Part shown: one piece after another, positions 11,382-24,583 of the stretch
Numbering within the stretch: position 1 is the stretch's first letter
How the letters are laid out: every line of letters begins with the position of its first letter
Source: Hyperoodon ampullatus
Taxonomy: Eukaryota; Chordata; Mammalia; Artiodactyla; Ziphiidae
Direction of reading: 5' to 3'
Length of the DNA stretch: 64,000 bases
Assembly (NCBI GenBank): GCA_949752795.1
Contig: OX457075.1
Location: forward strand, 1,674,001-1,738,000
Translations under genes and position numbers: made by a program
The notes under the pieces: generated by a model
Databases searched by the model: none
What the model was told of the DNA's origin: nothing
What the model saw: the letters and a program-made list of their open reading frames with translations, nothing else

Positions 11382-14300
11382 TAGCGAATGGTAAGATTTA
11401 GGGTACAGGAGTGGGTATGGAAAAGTGATAGGGTCAGGGTACGTGTTAGGGCATGGATTAGTGTTAGTGTACGGGTAAGGATTAGGGTACGTGTTAGGGA
11501 AATGGGTAGGGTTGGTGTTATGGTAACGGTTAGGGCTAGGGTTAGTGTTAGCGAACGGGTAAGGTTTACGGTACACGGGAGGGTATGGAAACGTGTTAGT
11601 GTCAAAGTACATGTGAGGGCATGGGTGAGTTTTCTTGTACTGGTTAAGTTTAATGTACGAGTTAGTGTATGCTGTAGGGTTGGTGTTAGCGTTATGTTTA
11701 GGGCTAAGGTTAGAGTTAGCGAACGGTAAGATTTAGGGTACTGGAGAAAATACGGAAAAGTGTTAGGGTCAGGGTACGTGTTAGGGCATGGGTTAGTGTT
11801 AGTGTATGGGTTGGGATTAGGGTACTGGTTAGGGTAAGGTGTAGGGTTGCGGTTAGGGTTAGGTCTATGGCTAGGGCTAGCGTTAGGGTTAGCGAATGGG
11901 TAAGGTTTAGAGTAAAGGTGAGGGTACGGAAAAGTGTTAGGGTCAGGGTACGTGTCAGGGCATGGCTCAGTATTAGTATACTGGTTAGGATTAGGGTACG
12001 GTTCGGGTAAGGTTTAGGGTTGGCGTCAGGGTTAGCTTTATGGCTAGGGCCAGGGTTAGCGAAATGTCAAGTTTAGGGTACAGGTGATGATACAGAAAAG
12101 TGTTAGGGTTAGTGTATGTGTTAGGACACGTGTCAGTGTTAGTGTATGGCTTAGGATTAGCATACGGGTTAGGGTAAGGTGTAAGGTTGGGCTTAGGTTT
12201 AGGTTTAGGGCTAGGTTTAGTGTTAGCGACCGGTAATGTATAGTGTACTGGTGAGGTTACGGAAAAGTGTTACGGTCAGGGTACGTGTTAGGGCAGGGGT
12301 TAGTGTGGGTTTACAGGTTAGGATTAGGGTACGCGTTAGGGTAATTGGTAGGGTTGGCGTTATGGTTAGTGTTAGGGGTAGGGTTAAGTATAGTGAACGG
12401 GTAAGGTTTTGGTTACAGCTGAGCGTACGGAAATGTTTTATTGTCAAAGTACGTGTGCGGTATTGGGTTAGTGTTAGTGTACGGGTTAAGATTAGTGTCC
12501 GTGTTGGGAGTAAGGTTGTAGTTAGGTTTAGGTTTGGGGCTAGGGTTACGGTTAACAAATGGTAAAGTTTAGGGTTAGTGTTAGGGTTAGTGTTAGGGTT
12601 AGTGGTAGCGGTAGGGTTAGGGTAGGTGTTAGGGCACGAGTTAGTGTTAGTGTATGGGTTATGATTAGGGTATGGGTTAGGGTAAGGTGTAGGGTTGGGG
12701 TTAGGTTTAGGTTTAGGGCTAGTGTTAGGGTTAGCGAATAGGTAACAGTAGAGTACAGGTGAGCGTATAGAAAAGAGTTAAGATCAGGGTTCATGTTAGG
12801 GCACAGGTTAGTGTTAGTTTAAGGATTAAGATTAGGGTACATGTTAGGGTTAGGTGTAGGGTTGGTGTTGGGTTTAGGGTTAGGTTTAGACCTAGGGTTA
12901 GGGTTAGTGAATGTTAAGGTTTAGGGTTCAGGTGTGGGTATGGAAAAGTGTTAGGGTCAGGGTAAGTGTTAAGGCACGGATTAGTGTTAGTGTACGGGTT
13001 AGGATTAGGCTACGGGTTAGGCTAATGGGTAGGGTTGGCGTTATGTTTAGTGTTAGGGCTAGGGTTAGGGTTATCGAACGAGTAAGGTTTAGGTTACAGG
13101 TGAGGGTACGGAAATGTATTAGTGTCAAAGTAAGTGTGCAGGAATGGGTTAGGGTTAGTGTATGCATTAAGATTAGTGTACATGTTAGGGTAAGGTGTAA
13201 GGTTGTAGTTAGATCTAGCTTTAGCGCTAGTGTTAGGGTTAGTGAACGGTAAGATTTAGGGTACAGGTGAGAGTAGGGTAAAGAGTTAGGGGCAGGGTAC
13301 GTTTCAGGGCATGCATTAGTGTTTGTGTACGGTTTAGGATTAGGGTACAGTTTAGGGTAAGGTCTTGGGTTGGTGTTAGGGCTTGGTTTAGGGGTATGTT
13401 TCGCGTTAGTGAACGGGAAAGTTTAGGGTAGAGGTGAGGGTACAGAAAAGTGTTAGGGTCACGATACGTTTCAGGGCACGGATTAGTATTAGTGTACTGG
13501 TTAGGATTATGGTATGGGTTAGGGTGATGGGTAGGGTTGGGTTTAGGGTTAGGTTTAGGTCTATGGTTAGGGTTAGCGAAATGTAAGGTTTAGGTTCCAG
13601 GTGATGGTCCAGAAATGTGTTAGGATCAGGGGACATGTTAGGGGACGGATTAGTGTTAGTGTACTGGTTAGGATTGGGTACGCGTTAGGGTATGGTTTAG
13701 GGATTGGGTTAGGTTTACGTTTAGGTCTAGGGTTAAGGATAGCAAACGGTATCGTTGAGGGTACAGGTGAGTGTACGGAAAAATGTTGTGGCCAGGGTAC
13801 CTGTTAGGGCACGTCTAGTGTTAGTGTATGGGTTAGGATTAGTGTATGGGTTAGGGTATGGTGTAGGGTTGGTCTTAGCGTTATCTTTAGGGCTAGGGTT
13901 AAGGTTAGCGAACCAGTAAGTTTTAGGGTACAGGTGAGATGACAGAAAACTTTTAGGGTCAGTGTATGTGTTAGGACACCTGTTAGTGTTAGTGTACGTG
14001 TCAGGATTAGCGTCCAGTTAGGGTAAGGTGTGGGGTTGGGGTTAGGGTTAGGTTTAGGGCTAGGCTTAGGGTTAGCGTACGGGTGAGTTTTAGGGTACAG
14101 TTGAGGGTACGGGAAAGAGTTTGGGTCAGGTTATGTGTTAGGAAACGTGTTAGTGTTAATGTATGGTTAGGATTAGGGTATGGATTAGGGTAATGGTTAG
14201 GGTTGGTGTTAGGTTTAGGGATAGGCTTAGTGAACGGTTAAGGCTTATGGTACATGTAAGTGTATGGAAACGCGTTAGTGTCAAAGTACGTGTGAGGTCA

Positions 14301-15564
14301 TGGGTAAGTGTTAGTGTAGGGGTTAAAATAGGGTACGTGTTAGAGTAAGGTGTAGGCTTGGTGTTAGGTTTAGGTTTAGGTCTACAGTTAGGGTTAGCTA
14401 ACGATTAGGTTTAGCGTACAGGTGAGGGTATGGAAAAGTGTGAGGGTCAGGGTACGTCTAAGGGCACTGGTTAGTGTTAATGTACGGTTTAGGATTAGGG
14501 TATGGGTTAGGGTAAGATGTAGGGTTGGCGTTAGGGTTAGGTTTAGAGCTAGGGTTAGGGTTAGCGAATGGGTAAGCTTTAGGTTACAGGGGAGGGTATG
14601 GAAATGTTTTAGGGTCAAAATACATTTGCGGGAATGGGTTAGTGTTAGTGTACGGGTTAAGATTAGTGTACCTCTTAGGGTAAGGTGTAGGGCTGGAGTT
14701 AGATTTAGCTTTAGGGCTACGGTTAGGGTTAGCGAAATGTAAGGCTTAGGGTACAGGTGAGGGCACACAAAAGGGTTAAGGTCCGTGTACGTGTCAGGGC
14801 ACGGATAAGTATTAGGGTACGGATTAGGATTACAGTACGGATTAGGGTAAGGTGTAGGATTGGGGTTAGGGTTAGGGTTAGGTTTAGGTTTAGGGTTAGC
14901 GAATAGGTAATATTTAGGGTACAGGTAAGCATATGGAAACGAGTTAGGGTCAGGCTTTGTGTTAGGGCACAGGTTAGTGTTATTGTACGGATTAGGATTA
15001 CGGTATGGGTTAGGATTTTGTATAGGGTTGTGGATAGTGTTAGGCTTAGACCTAGGGTTACTGTTAGTGAGCAGGTAAGGTTTACGGTACACAGGAGGGT
15101 ACGGAAACGTGTTAGTGTCAAAGTACTTGTGAGGGCATTGCTTAAATTTGGTGTACGGGTTAAGATTAGTGTATGGGTTAGGGTATGGTGTAAGGTTGGT
15201 GTTAGCATTGTTTAGGGAAAGGGCTAGGTTTAGTGAACGGTAAGATTTAGGGTACTGGAGAGGATATGGAAAAGTGTTAGGGTCATGGTACGTGTTAGGG
15301 CACGGGTTAGTGTTAGTTTACCTATTAGGATTAGGGTATGGGTTAGGGAAAGGTGTAGGGTTGGGGTTATGTTTAGGTGTAGGGTTGGGATTAGGGTTAG
15401 CGAATAGGTAACATTTAGGGTACAGGTGAGCTTATGGAAACGATTTAGGGTCAGGGTTCATGTTAGGGCACAGGTTATTGTTAGTGTACGTATTAGGATT
15501 AGGGTACGGTTTAGAGTTAGGTGTAGGGTTGGGGTTAGGGTTAGGTTTAGACATAGGGTTAGGG
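11382..15564 (+). repeat. Complete 25-type cycle B-Y then A; its first 19 types are the second 3.18-kb copy
   Basis: This is an unbroken pass through all 25 monomer types in order, starting at B (11,382) and ending with A (15,398-15,564). The B-T portion, to about 14,560, duplicates 8,194-11,381. The U-A portion (about 14,561-15,564) matches about 7,190-8,193 at a spacing of 7,371 bp. After A the order jumps to K. With 31,410-35,569 this is one of two independent full cycles that define the order used in this annotation. Confidence 0.87.
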
Positions 15565-18240
15565 TTAGTGAATGGTAAGGTTTAGGGTTCAGGTGTGGGT
15601 ATGGAAAAGTGTTAGTGTCAGGGTAAGTGTTAAGGCACGGATTAGTGTTAGTGTACGGGTTAGGATTAGGGTACGGGTTAGGATAATGCGTAGGGTTGGC
15701 GTTATGTTTAGTGTTAGGGCTAGGGTTAGGGTTAGCGAACGAGTAAGGTTTAGGTTACAGGTGAGGGTACGGAAATGTATTAGTGTCAAAGTCAGTGTGC
15801 GTGAATGTGTTAGTGATAGTGTACGCATTAAGATTAGTGTACGTGTTAGAGTAAGGTGTAGGGTTGTAGTTAGATTTAGCTTTAGGGCTAGGTTTAGGGT
15901 TAGTGAACGGTAAGGTTTAGGGTACAATAGAGAGTAGGGTAAAGAGTTAGGGGCAGGGTACGTGTCAGGGCATGGATTAGTGTTTGTGTACGGGTTAGGA
16001 TTAGGGTACGGTTTAGGTTAAGGTGTTGGGTTGGTGTTAGGGCTTGGTTTAGGGGTATGTTTTGGGTTAGCGAACGGGAAAGTTTAGGGTACAGGTGAGG
16101 GTACAGAAAAGTGTTAGGGTCAGGATACGTTTCAGGGCACGGATTACTATTAGTGTACTGGTTAGGATTATGTTATGGGTTAGGGTGATGGGTAGTGTTG
16201 GGTTTAGGGTTAGGTTTAGTGCTATGGTTAGGGTTAGCGAAATGTAAGGTTTAGGTTCCAGGTGATGTTCCAGAAATGTGTTAGGATCAGGGGACATGTT
16301 AGGTCACGGATCAGTATTAGTGTACTGGTTAGGATTGGGTACGCGTTAGGGTAAGGTTTAGGGATGGGGTTAGGTTTACGTTTAGGTCTACTGTTAAGGA
16401 TAGCAAACGGTATGGTTTAGGGTACAGGTGAGTGTACGGAACTGTTTTACGGTCAGGGTACCTGTTAGGTCACGTGTAGTGTTAGTGTATGGGTTAGGAT
16501 TAGTGTATGGGTTAGCGTATGGTGTAGGGTTGGTGTTTAGGGCTAGGGTTACGGTTAGCGAACCAGTAAGTTTTAGGGTACAGGTGAGGTTATGGAAAAC
16601 TTTTAGGGTCAGTGTATGTGTTAGGACACCTGTTAGTGTTAGGGTACGTGTCAGGATTAGCATCCAGTTAGGGTAAGGTGTGGGGTTGGGGTTAGGGTTA
16701 GGTTTAGGGCTACTCTTAGGATAAGCGGACGGGTAAGTTTTAGGGTACAGTTGAGGGTACGGAAAAGAGTTTGGGTCAGGTTATGTGTTAGAAAACGTGT
16801 TAGTGTTAATGTATGGTTAGGATTAGGGTATGGGTTAGGGTAATGGCTAGGGTTGGCATTTGGGTTAGGGATAGGCTTAGCGAACGGTTGAGGTTTATGG
16901 AACATGTTAGTGTATGGAAACATGTTAGTGTCAAAGTACGTGTGAGGTCATGGGTTAGTGTTAGTGTAGGGGTTAAAAATAGGGTACGGGTTAGAGTAAG
17001 GTGTAGGCTTGGTGTTAGGGTTAGGTTTAAGTCTACAGTTAGGGTTAGCTAACGATTAGGTTTAGCGTACAGGTGAGGGTATGGAAAAGTGTTAGGGTCA
17101 GGGTACGTCTCAGGGCACTGGTTAATGTTAGTGTACGGTTTAGGATTAGGGTATGGGTTAGGGTAAGTTGTAGGGTTGGCGTTAGGGTTAGGTTTAGAGC
17201 TAGGTTAGGGTTAGTGAATGGGTAAGGTTTAGGTTACAGGGGAGGGTATGGGAATGTTTTATGGTCAAAATACATTTGCGGGAATGGGTTAGTGTTAGTG
17301 TACGGGTTAAGATTAGTGTACGTGTTAGGGTAAGGTGTAGGGTTGGAGTTAGATTTAGCTTTAGGGCTAGTGCTAGGGTTAGCGAAATGTAAAGCTTAGG
17401 GTACAGGTGAGGGTACAGAAAAGGGTTACGGTCCGTGTAAGTGTCAGGGCACGGATTAATATTAGGGTACTGTTTAGGATTAAGGTACGGAATAGGTTAA
17501 GGTGTAGCATTGGGGTTAAGGTTATTAGGGTTAGGGTTAGGGTTAGCGAATAGGTAATATTTAAGGTAAAGGTAAGCATATGGAAACGAGTTAGGGTCAG
17601 GCTTGGTGTGAGGGCACAGGTTAGTGTTATTGTACGGAATAGGATTAGGGTACAGGTTAGGATTTTCTGTAGGGTTGAGGATAGTGTTAGGCTTAGACCT
17701 AGGGTTAGTGTTAGCGAACAGGTAAGGTTTACGGTACACAGGAGGGTACGGAAACGTGTTAGTGTCAAAGTACATGTGAGGGCATGGCTTAATTTTGGTG
17801 TACGGGAAGGTTAGTGTATGGGTTAGGGTATGGTGTAAGGTTGGTGTTAGCGTTGTTTAGGGAAAGGGCTAGGTTTAGCGAACGGTAAGATTTAGGGTAC
17901 TGGAGAGCATATGGAAAAGTGTTAGGCTCAGGGTACGTGTTAGGGCACGGGTTAGTGTTAGTGTACGGGTTAGGATTAGGGTATGGGTTAGGGAAAGGTG
18001 TAGGGTTGGGGTTATGTTTAGGTGTAGGGTTGGGGTTAGGGTTAGAGAATAGGTAACATTTAGGGCACAGGTTAGCTTATGGAAACGAGTTAGGGTCACG
18101 GTTCATGTTAGGCCACAGGTTAGTGTTAGTGTACGGATTAGGATTAGGGTAAGGGTTAGGGTTAGGTTTAGGTTTAGACATATGGTTAGGGATAGCGAAT
18201 GGTAAGATTTAGGGTACAGGAGTGGGTATGGAAAAGTGTT
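15565..18240 (+). repeat. Block K-Y, A and first part of a B/D hybrid
   Basis: Starts are near 15565 (K), 15732, 15900 (M), 16067 (N), 16813-16869 (R-S region), 17211 (U), 17379 (V), 17543 (W), 17875 (Y), 18042 (A) and 18192 (B/D hybrid). The block matches about 33.93-36.6 kb at spacings of 18,356-18,360 bp, and its right half matches 23.6-24.5 kb at 6,219 bp. The A monomer here is only about 150 bp, 18 bp (three hexamers) shorter than the full form. Confidence 0.82.
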
Positions 18241-18364
18241 AGGGTCAGGGTACGTGTTAGGGCATGGGCTAGTGTTAGTGTATGGGTTGGGATTAGGGTA
18301 CGGGTTAGGGTAAGGTGTAGGGTTGCGGTTAGGGTTAGGGCTAGGGCTAGGCCTAGGGTTAGGC
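18192..18364 (+). repeat. B/D hybrid monomer
   Basis: The head is B (CAGGAGTGGGTATGG) and the tail is D (TATGGGTTGGGATTAGGG, GGGTTGCGGTTAGGG), so C and half of each neighbour are missing. The same hybrid is present in the long array at 24,411 and 28,229 and at their +12,139-bp equivalents. Confidence 0.82.
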
Positions 18365-21300
18365 TTAGCGAATGGGTAAGGTTTAGGGTACAGGTGAAGG
18401 TACGGAAAAGTGTTAGGGTCAGGGTACGTGTCAAGGCATGGCTTAGTGTTAGTATACTGGTTAGGATTAGGGTACGGTTTGGGTAAGGTTTAGGGTTGGA
18501 GTCAGGGTTAGCTTTATGGCTAGGGTTAGGGTTAGCAAAATATCAGGTTTAGGTTACAGGTGATGGTACAGAAAAGTGTTAGGGTTAGTGTATGTGTTAG
18601 GACATGTGTCAGTATTAGTGTATGGCTTAGGATTAGCATACGGGTTAGGGTAAGGTGTACGGTTGGGGTTAGGTCTAGGTTTAGGGCTATTGTTAGTGTT
18701 AGAGACCGGTAAGGTTTAGGGTACAGCTGAGGTTACGGAAAAGTGTTAGGTTCAGGGTACATGTTAGGGCAGGCTTTAGTGTGGGTTTACAGGTTAGGAT
18801 TAGGGTACGGGTTAGGGTAATTGGTAGGGTTGGCGTTATGGTTAGTGTTAGGGGTAGGGTTAAGTTTAGTGAACGGGTAAGGTTTAGGTTACAGCTGAGC
18901 ATACGGAAATGTTTTATTGTCAAAGTACGTGTGCGGTATTGGGTTAGTGTTAGTGTACGGGTTAAGATTAGTGTACATGTTAGAAGTAGGTTTGTATTCA
19001 GGTTTGGGTTTGGGGCTAGGGTTATGGTTAACAAATGGTAAAGTTTAGGGTTAGTGTTAGGGTTAGTGTTAGGGTTAGGGTTAGGGGTAGGGTTAGGGTA
19101 GGTGTTAGGGCACGAGATAGTGTTAGTGTATGGGTTATGATTAGGGTATGGGTTAGGGTAAGGTGTAGGGTTGGGGTTAGGTTTAGGTTTAGGGCTAGTG
19201 TTAGGGTAAGCGAATAGGTAACATTAGAGTACAGGTGAGCGTATGGAAAAGAGTTAAGGTCAGTGTTCATGTTAGGGCACAGATTAGTGTTAGTTTAAGG
19301 ATTAGGATTAGGGTACATGTAAGGGTTAGGTGTAGGGTTGGGTTTGGGTTTAGGGTTAGGTTTAGACCTAGGGTTAGGGTTAGTGAATGGTAAGGTTTAG
19401 GGTTCAGGTGTGGGTATGGAAAAGTGTTAGGGTCAGGGTAAGTTTTAAGGCAAGGATTAGTGTTAGTGGACGGGTTAGGATTAGGGTATGGGTTAGGGAA
19501 AGGTGTAGGGTTGGGGTTATATTTAGGTGTAGGGTTGGGGTTATGGTTAGCGAATAGGTAACATTTAGGGTACAGGTGAGCTTATGGAAACGAGTTAGGG
19601 TCAGGGTTCATGTTAGGGCACAGGTTAGTGTTAGTGTACCGATTAGGATTAGGGTACGGGTTACGGTTAGGTGTAGGGTTGGGGTTAGGGTTACGTTTAG
19701 ACATAGGGTTAGGGTTAGCGAATGGTAAGATTTAGGGTACAGGAGTCGGTATTGAAAAGTGTTACGATCAGGGTACGTGTTAGTGCATGGATTAGTGTTA
19801 GTGTACGGGTAAGGATTAGGGTACGGGTTAGGGAAATGGGTAGGGTTGGTGTTATGGTTAGGGTTAGGGCTAGGGTTAGAGTTAGCGAACGGGTAAGGTT
19901 TACGGTGCACGGGAGGGTACGGAAACGTGTTAGTGTCACAGTTCATGTGAGGGCATGGGTTAGTTTTTTTGTACTGGTTAAGTTTAGTGTATGGATTAGG
20001 GTATGCTGTAGGGTTGGTGTTAGCGTTATATTTAGGGCTAGGGTTAGGGTTAGCGAACGGTAAGATTTAGTGTACAGGAGACAATACGGAAAAGTTTTAG
20101 GGTCAGGGTACGTGTTAGGGCATGGGTTAGTGTTAGTGTATGGGTTGGGATTAGGGTATGGGTTAGGGTAAGGGGTAGGGTTGCGGTTAGGGTTAGGGCT
20201 AGGGCTAGGCCTAGGGTTAGGCTTAGCGAATGGGTAAGGTTTAGGGTACAGGTGAGGGTACGGAAAAGTGTTAGGGTCAGGGTACGTGTCAAGGCATGGC
20301 TTAGTGTTAGTATACTGGTTAGGATTAGGGTACGGTTTGGGTAAGGTTTAGGGTTTGGGTCAGGGTTAGCTTTATGGCTAGGGTTAGGGTTAGCAAAATG
20401 TCAGGTTTAGGTTACAGGTGATGGTACAGAAATGTGTTAGGGTTAGTGTATGTGTTAGGACACGTGTCAGTATTAGTGTATGGCTTAGGATTAGCATACG
20501 GGTTAGGGTAAGGTGTACGGTTGGGGTTAGGTCTAGGTTTAGGGCTATTGTTAGTGTTAGAGACCGGTAAGGTTTAGGGTACAGCTGAGGTTACGGAAAA
20601 GTGTTAGGTTCAGGGTACATGTTAGGGCAGGGTTTAGTGTGGGTTTACAGGTTAGGATTAGGGTACGGGTTAGGGTAATTGGTAGGGTTGGCGTTATGGT
20701 TAGTGTTAGGGGTAGGGTTAAGTTTAGTGAACGGGTAAGGTTTAGGTTACAGCTGAGCATACGGAAATGTTTTATTGTCAAAGTACGTGTGCGGTATTGG
20801 GTTAGTGTTAGTGTACGGGTTAAGATTAGTGTACGTGTTAGAAGTAGGTTTGTATTCAGGTTTGGGTTTGGGGCTAGGGTTATGGTTAACAAATGGTAAA
20901 GTTTAGGGTTAGTGTTAGGGTTAGTGTTAGGGTTAGGGTTAGGGGTAGGGTTAGGGTAGGTGTTAGGGCACGAGATAGTGTTAGTGTATGGGTTATGATT
21001 AGGGTATGGGTTAGGGTAAGGTGTAGGGTTGGGGTTAGGTTTAGGTTTAGGGCTAGTGTTAGGGTAAGCGAATAGGTAACATTAGAGTACAGGTGAGCGT
21101 ATGGAAAAGAGTTAAGGTCAGTGTTCATGTTAGGGCACAGATTAGTGTTAGTTTAAGGATTAGGATTAGGGTACATGTCAGGGTTAGGTGTAGGGTTGGG
21201 TTTGGGTTTAGGGTTAGGTTTAGACCTAGGGTTAGGGTTAGTGAATGGTAAGGTTTAGGGTTCAGGTGTGGGTATGGAAAAGTGTTAGGGTCAGGGTAAG

Positions 21301-22790
21301 TTTTAAGGCAAGGATTAGTGTTAGTGGACGGGTTAGGATTAGGGTATGGGTTAGGGAAAGGTGTAGGGTTGGGGTTATATTTAGGTGTAGGGTTGGGGTT
21401 ATGGTTAGCGAATAGGTAACATTTAGGGTACAGGTGAGCTTATGGAAACGAGTTAGGGTCAGGGTTCATGTTAGGGCACAGGTTAGTGTTAGTGTACCGA
21501 TTAGGATTAGGGTACGGGTTACGGTTAGGTGTAGGGTTGGGGTTAGGGTTACGTTTAGACATAGGGTTAGGGTTAGCGAATGGTAAGATTTAGGGTACAG
21601 GAGTCGGTATTGAAAAGTGTTACGATTAGGGTACGTGTTAGCGCATGGATTAGTGATAGTGTACGGGTAAGGATTAGGGTACGGGTTAGGGAAATGTGTA
21701 GGGTTGGTGTTATGGTTAGGGTTAGGGCTAGGGTTAGAGTTAGCGAACGGGTAAGGTTTACGGTGCACGGGAGGGTACGGAAACGTGTTAGTGTCACAGT
21801 TCATGTGAGGGCATGGGTTAGTTTTTTTGTACGGGTTAAGTTTAGTGTACGGATTAGGGTATGCTGTAGGGTTGGTGTTAGCGTTATATTTAGGGCTAGG
21901 GTTAGGGTTAGCGAACGGTAAGATTTAGTGTACAGGAGACAATACGGAAAAGTTTTAGGTTCAGGGTACGTGGTAGGGCATGGGTTAGTGTTAGTGTATG
22001 GGTTGGGATTAGGGTATGGGTTAGGGTAAGGGGTAGGGTTGCGGTTAGGGTTAGGGCTATGGCTAGGCCTAGGGTTAGGCTTAGTGAATGGGTAAGGTTT
22101 AGGGTACAGGTGAGGGTACGGAAAAGTGTTAGGGTCAGGGTACGTGTCAAGGCATGGCTTAGTGTTAGTATACTGGTTAGGATTAGGGTACGGTTTGGGT
22201 AAGGTTTAGGGTTTGGGTCAGGGTTAGCTTTATGGCTAGGGTTAGGGTTAGCAAAATGTCAGGTTTAGGTTACAGGTGATGGTACAGAAAAGTGTTAGGG
22301 TTACTGTATGTGTTAGGACACGTGTCAGTATTAGTGTATGGCTTAGGATTAGCATACGGGTTAGGGTAAGGTGTACGGTTGGGGTTAGGTCTAGGTTTAG
22401 GGCTATTGTTAGTGTTAGAGACCGGTAAGGTTTAGGGTACAGCTGAGGTTACGGAAAAGTGTTAGGTTCAGGGTACATGTTAGGGCAGGCTTTAGTGTGG
22501 GTTTACAGGTTAGGATTAGGGTACGGGTTAGGGTAATTGGTAGGGTTGGCGTTATGGTTAGTGTTAGGGGTAGGGTTAAGTTTAGTGAACGGGTAAGGTT
22601 TAGGTTACAGCTGAGCATACGGAAATGTTTTATTGTCAAAGTACGTGTGCGGTATTGGGTTAGTGTTAGTGTACGGGTTAAGATTAGTGTACGTGTTAGA
22701 AGTAGGTTTGTATTCAGGTTTGGGTTTGGGGCTAGGGTTATGGTTAACAAATGGTAAAGTTTAGGGTTAGTGTTAGGGTTAGTGTTAGGG
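18241..22790 (+). repeat. 11-monomer (1,858-bp) unit, about 2.5 tandem copies
   Basis: The order E F G H I J K A B C D repeats with exact 1,858-bp spacing: G starts at 18,699, 20,557 and 22,415; I at 19,028, 20,886 and 22,744; B at 19,715 and 21,573; D at 20,050 and 21,908. Copies run about 18,241-20,098, 20,099-21,956 and 21,957-22,790 (partial). In each copy K jumps back to A instead of going on to L. The copies are nearly identical by eye, which points to recent local duplication. The third copy ends inside monomer I, where an extra GGGGTA step appears. Confidence 0.88.
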
Positions 22791-23460
22791 TTAGGGGTAG
22801 GGGTAGGGTTAGGGTAGGTGTTAGGGCATGAGCTAGTGTTAGTGTATGGGTTATGATTAAGGTATGGGTTAGGGTAAGGTGTAGGGTTGGGGTTAGGTTT
22901 AGGTTTAGGGCTAGTGTTAGGGTTAGCGATAGGTAACATTAGAGTATACAGGTGAGCGTATGGAAAAGAGTTAAGGTCAGGGTTCATGTTAGTGCACAGG
23001 TTAGTGTTAGTTTAAGGATTAGGATTAGGGTACATGTTAGGGTTAGGTGTTGGGTTGGGGTTGGGTTTAGGGTTAGGTTTAGACCTAGGGTTAGGGTTAG
23101 TGAATGGTAAGATTTAGGGTTCAGGTGTGGGTATAGAAAAGTGTTAGTGTCAGGGTAAGTGTTAAGGCACGGATTAGTGTTAGTGTACGGGTTAGGATTA
23201 GGGTACGGGTTAGGATAATGCGTAGGGTTGGCGTTATGTTTAGTGTTAGGGCTAGGGTTAGGGTTAGCGAACGAGTAAGGTTTAGGTTACAGGTGAGGGT
23301 ACGGAAATGTATTAGTGTCAAAGTCAGTGTGCGTGAATGTGTTAGTGATAGTGTACGCATTAAGATTAGTGTACGTGTTAGAGTAAGGTGTAGGGTTGTA
23401 GTTAGATTTAGCTTTAGGGCTAGGTTTAGGGTTAGTGAATGGTAAGGTTTAGGGTACAGG
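22791..23460 (+). repeat. Transition I-J-K-L-M/U into the 12,139-bp array
   Basis: This stretch finishes I, then runs J (22,921), K (about 23,098) and L (about 23,265). A monomer at 23,431 then starts like M (TTAGTGAATGGTAAGG) and continues like U from about 23,455-23,462. The K-L part resembles 33.93-34.26 kb at a spacing of 10,828 bp. From 23,461 the sequence is in step with 35,600, so the array's left edge lies within this monomer. Confidence 0.78.
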
Positions 23461-23598
23461 GGAGGGTATGGAAATGTTTTATGGTCAAAATACATTTGCG
23501 GGAATGGGTTAGTGTTAGTGTACGGGTTAAGATTAGTGTACGTGTTAGGGTAAGGTGTAGGGTTGGAGTTAGATTTAGCTTTAGGGCTAGTGCTAGGG
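23431..23598 (+). repeat. M/U hybrid monomer at the left edge of the 12,139-bp array
   Basis: The first 25-30 bp follow M (GGTAAGGTTTAGGGTACAGG). The rest follows U (GGGTATGGAAATG, GTCAAAATACATTTG). The pure U at 35,570 instead reads GGGTAAGGTTTAGGTTACAGG. Confidence 0.78.
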
Positions 23599-24410
23599 TT
23601 AGCGAAATGTAAGGCTTAGGGTACAGGTGAGGGTACAGAAAAGGGTTACGGTCCGTGTAAGTGTCAGGGCACGGATTAATATTAAGGTACAGTTTAGGAT
23701 TAAGGTACGGAATAGGTTAAGGTGTAGCATTGGGGTTAAGGTTAGGGTTAGGGTTAGGGTTAGCGAATAGGTAATATTTAAGGTACAGGTATGCATATGG
23801 AAACGAGTTACGGTCAGGCTTGGTGTGAGGGCACAGGTTAGTGTTATTGTACGGAATAAGATTAGGGTACAGTTTAGGATTTTCTGTAGGGTTGAGGATA
23901 GTGTTAGGCTTAGACCTAGGGTTAGTGTTAGCGAACAGGTAAGGTTTACGGTAGACAGGAGGGTACGGAAACGTGTTAGTGTCAAAGTACATGTGAGGGC
24001 ATTGCTTAATTTTGGTGTACGGGTTAAGGTTAGTGTATGGGTTAGGGTATGGTGTAAGGTTGGTGTTAGCGTTGTTTAGGGAAAGGGCTAGGTTTAGCGA
24101 ACGGTAAGATTTAGGGTACTGGAGAGCATATGGAAAAGTGTTAGGCTCAGGGTACGTGTTAGGGCACGGGTTAGTGTTAGTGTACGGGTTAGGATTAGGG
24201 TATAGGTTAGGGAAAGGTGTAGGGTTGGGGTTATGTTTAGGTGTAGGGTTGGGGTTAGGGTTAGAGAATAGGTAACATTTAGGGTACAGGTGAGCTTATG
24301 GAAACGAGTTAGGGTCACGGTTCATGTTAGTGCACAGGTTAGTGTTAGTGTACGGATTAGGATTAGGGTAAGGGTTAGGGTTAGGTTTAGGTTTAGACAT
24401 ATGGTTAGGG

Positions 24411-24583
24411 ATAGCGAATGGTAAGATTTAGGGTACAGGAGTGGGTATGGAAAAGTGTTAGGGTCAGGGTACGTGTTAGGGCATGGGCTAGTGTTAGTGT
24501 ACGGGTTGGGATTAGGGTACGGGTTAGGGTAAGGTGTAGGGTTGCGGTTAGGGTTAGGGCTAGGGCTAGGGCTAGGGTTAGGT
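24411..24583 (+). repeat. B/D hybrid monomer (round 1 of array copy 1)
   Basis: Same B head and D tail as at 18,192, preceded by the same 150-bp short A. It recurs at 36,550 and 48,689. Confidence 0.82.
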
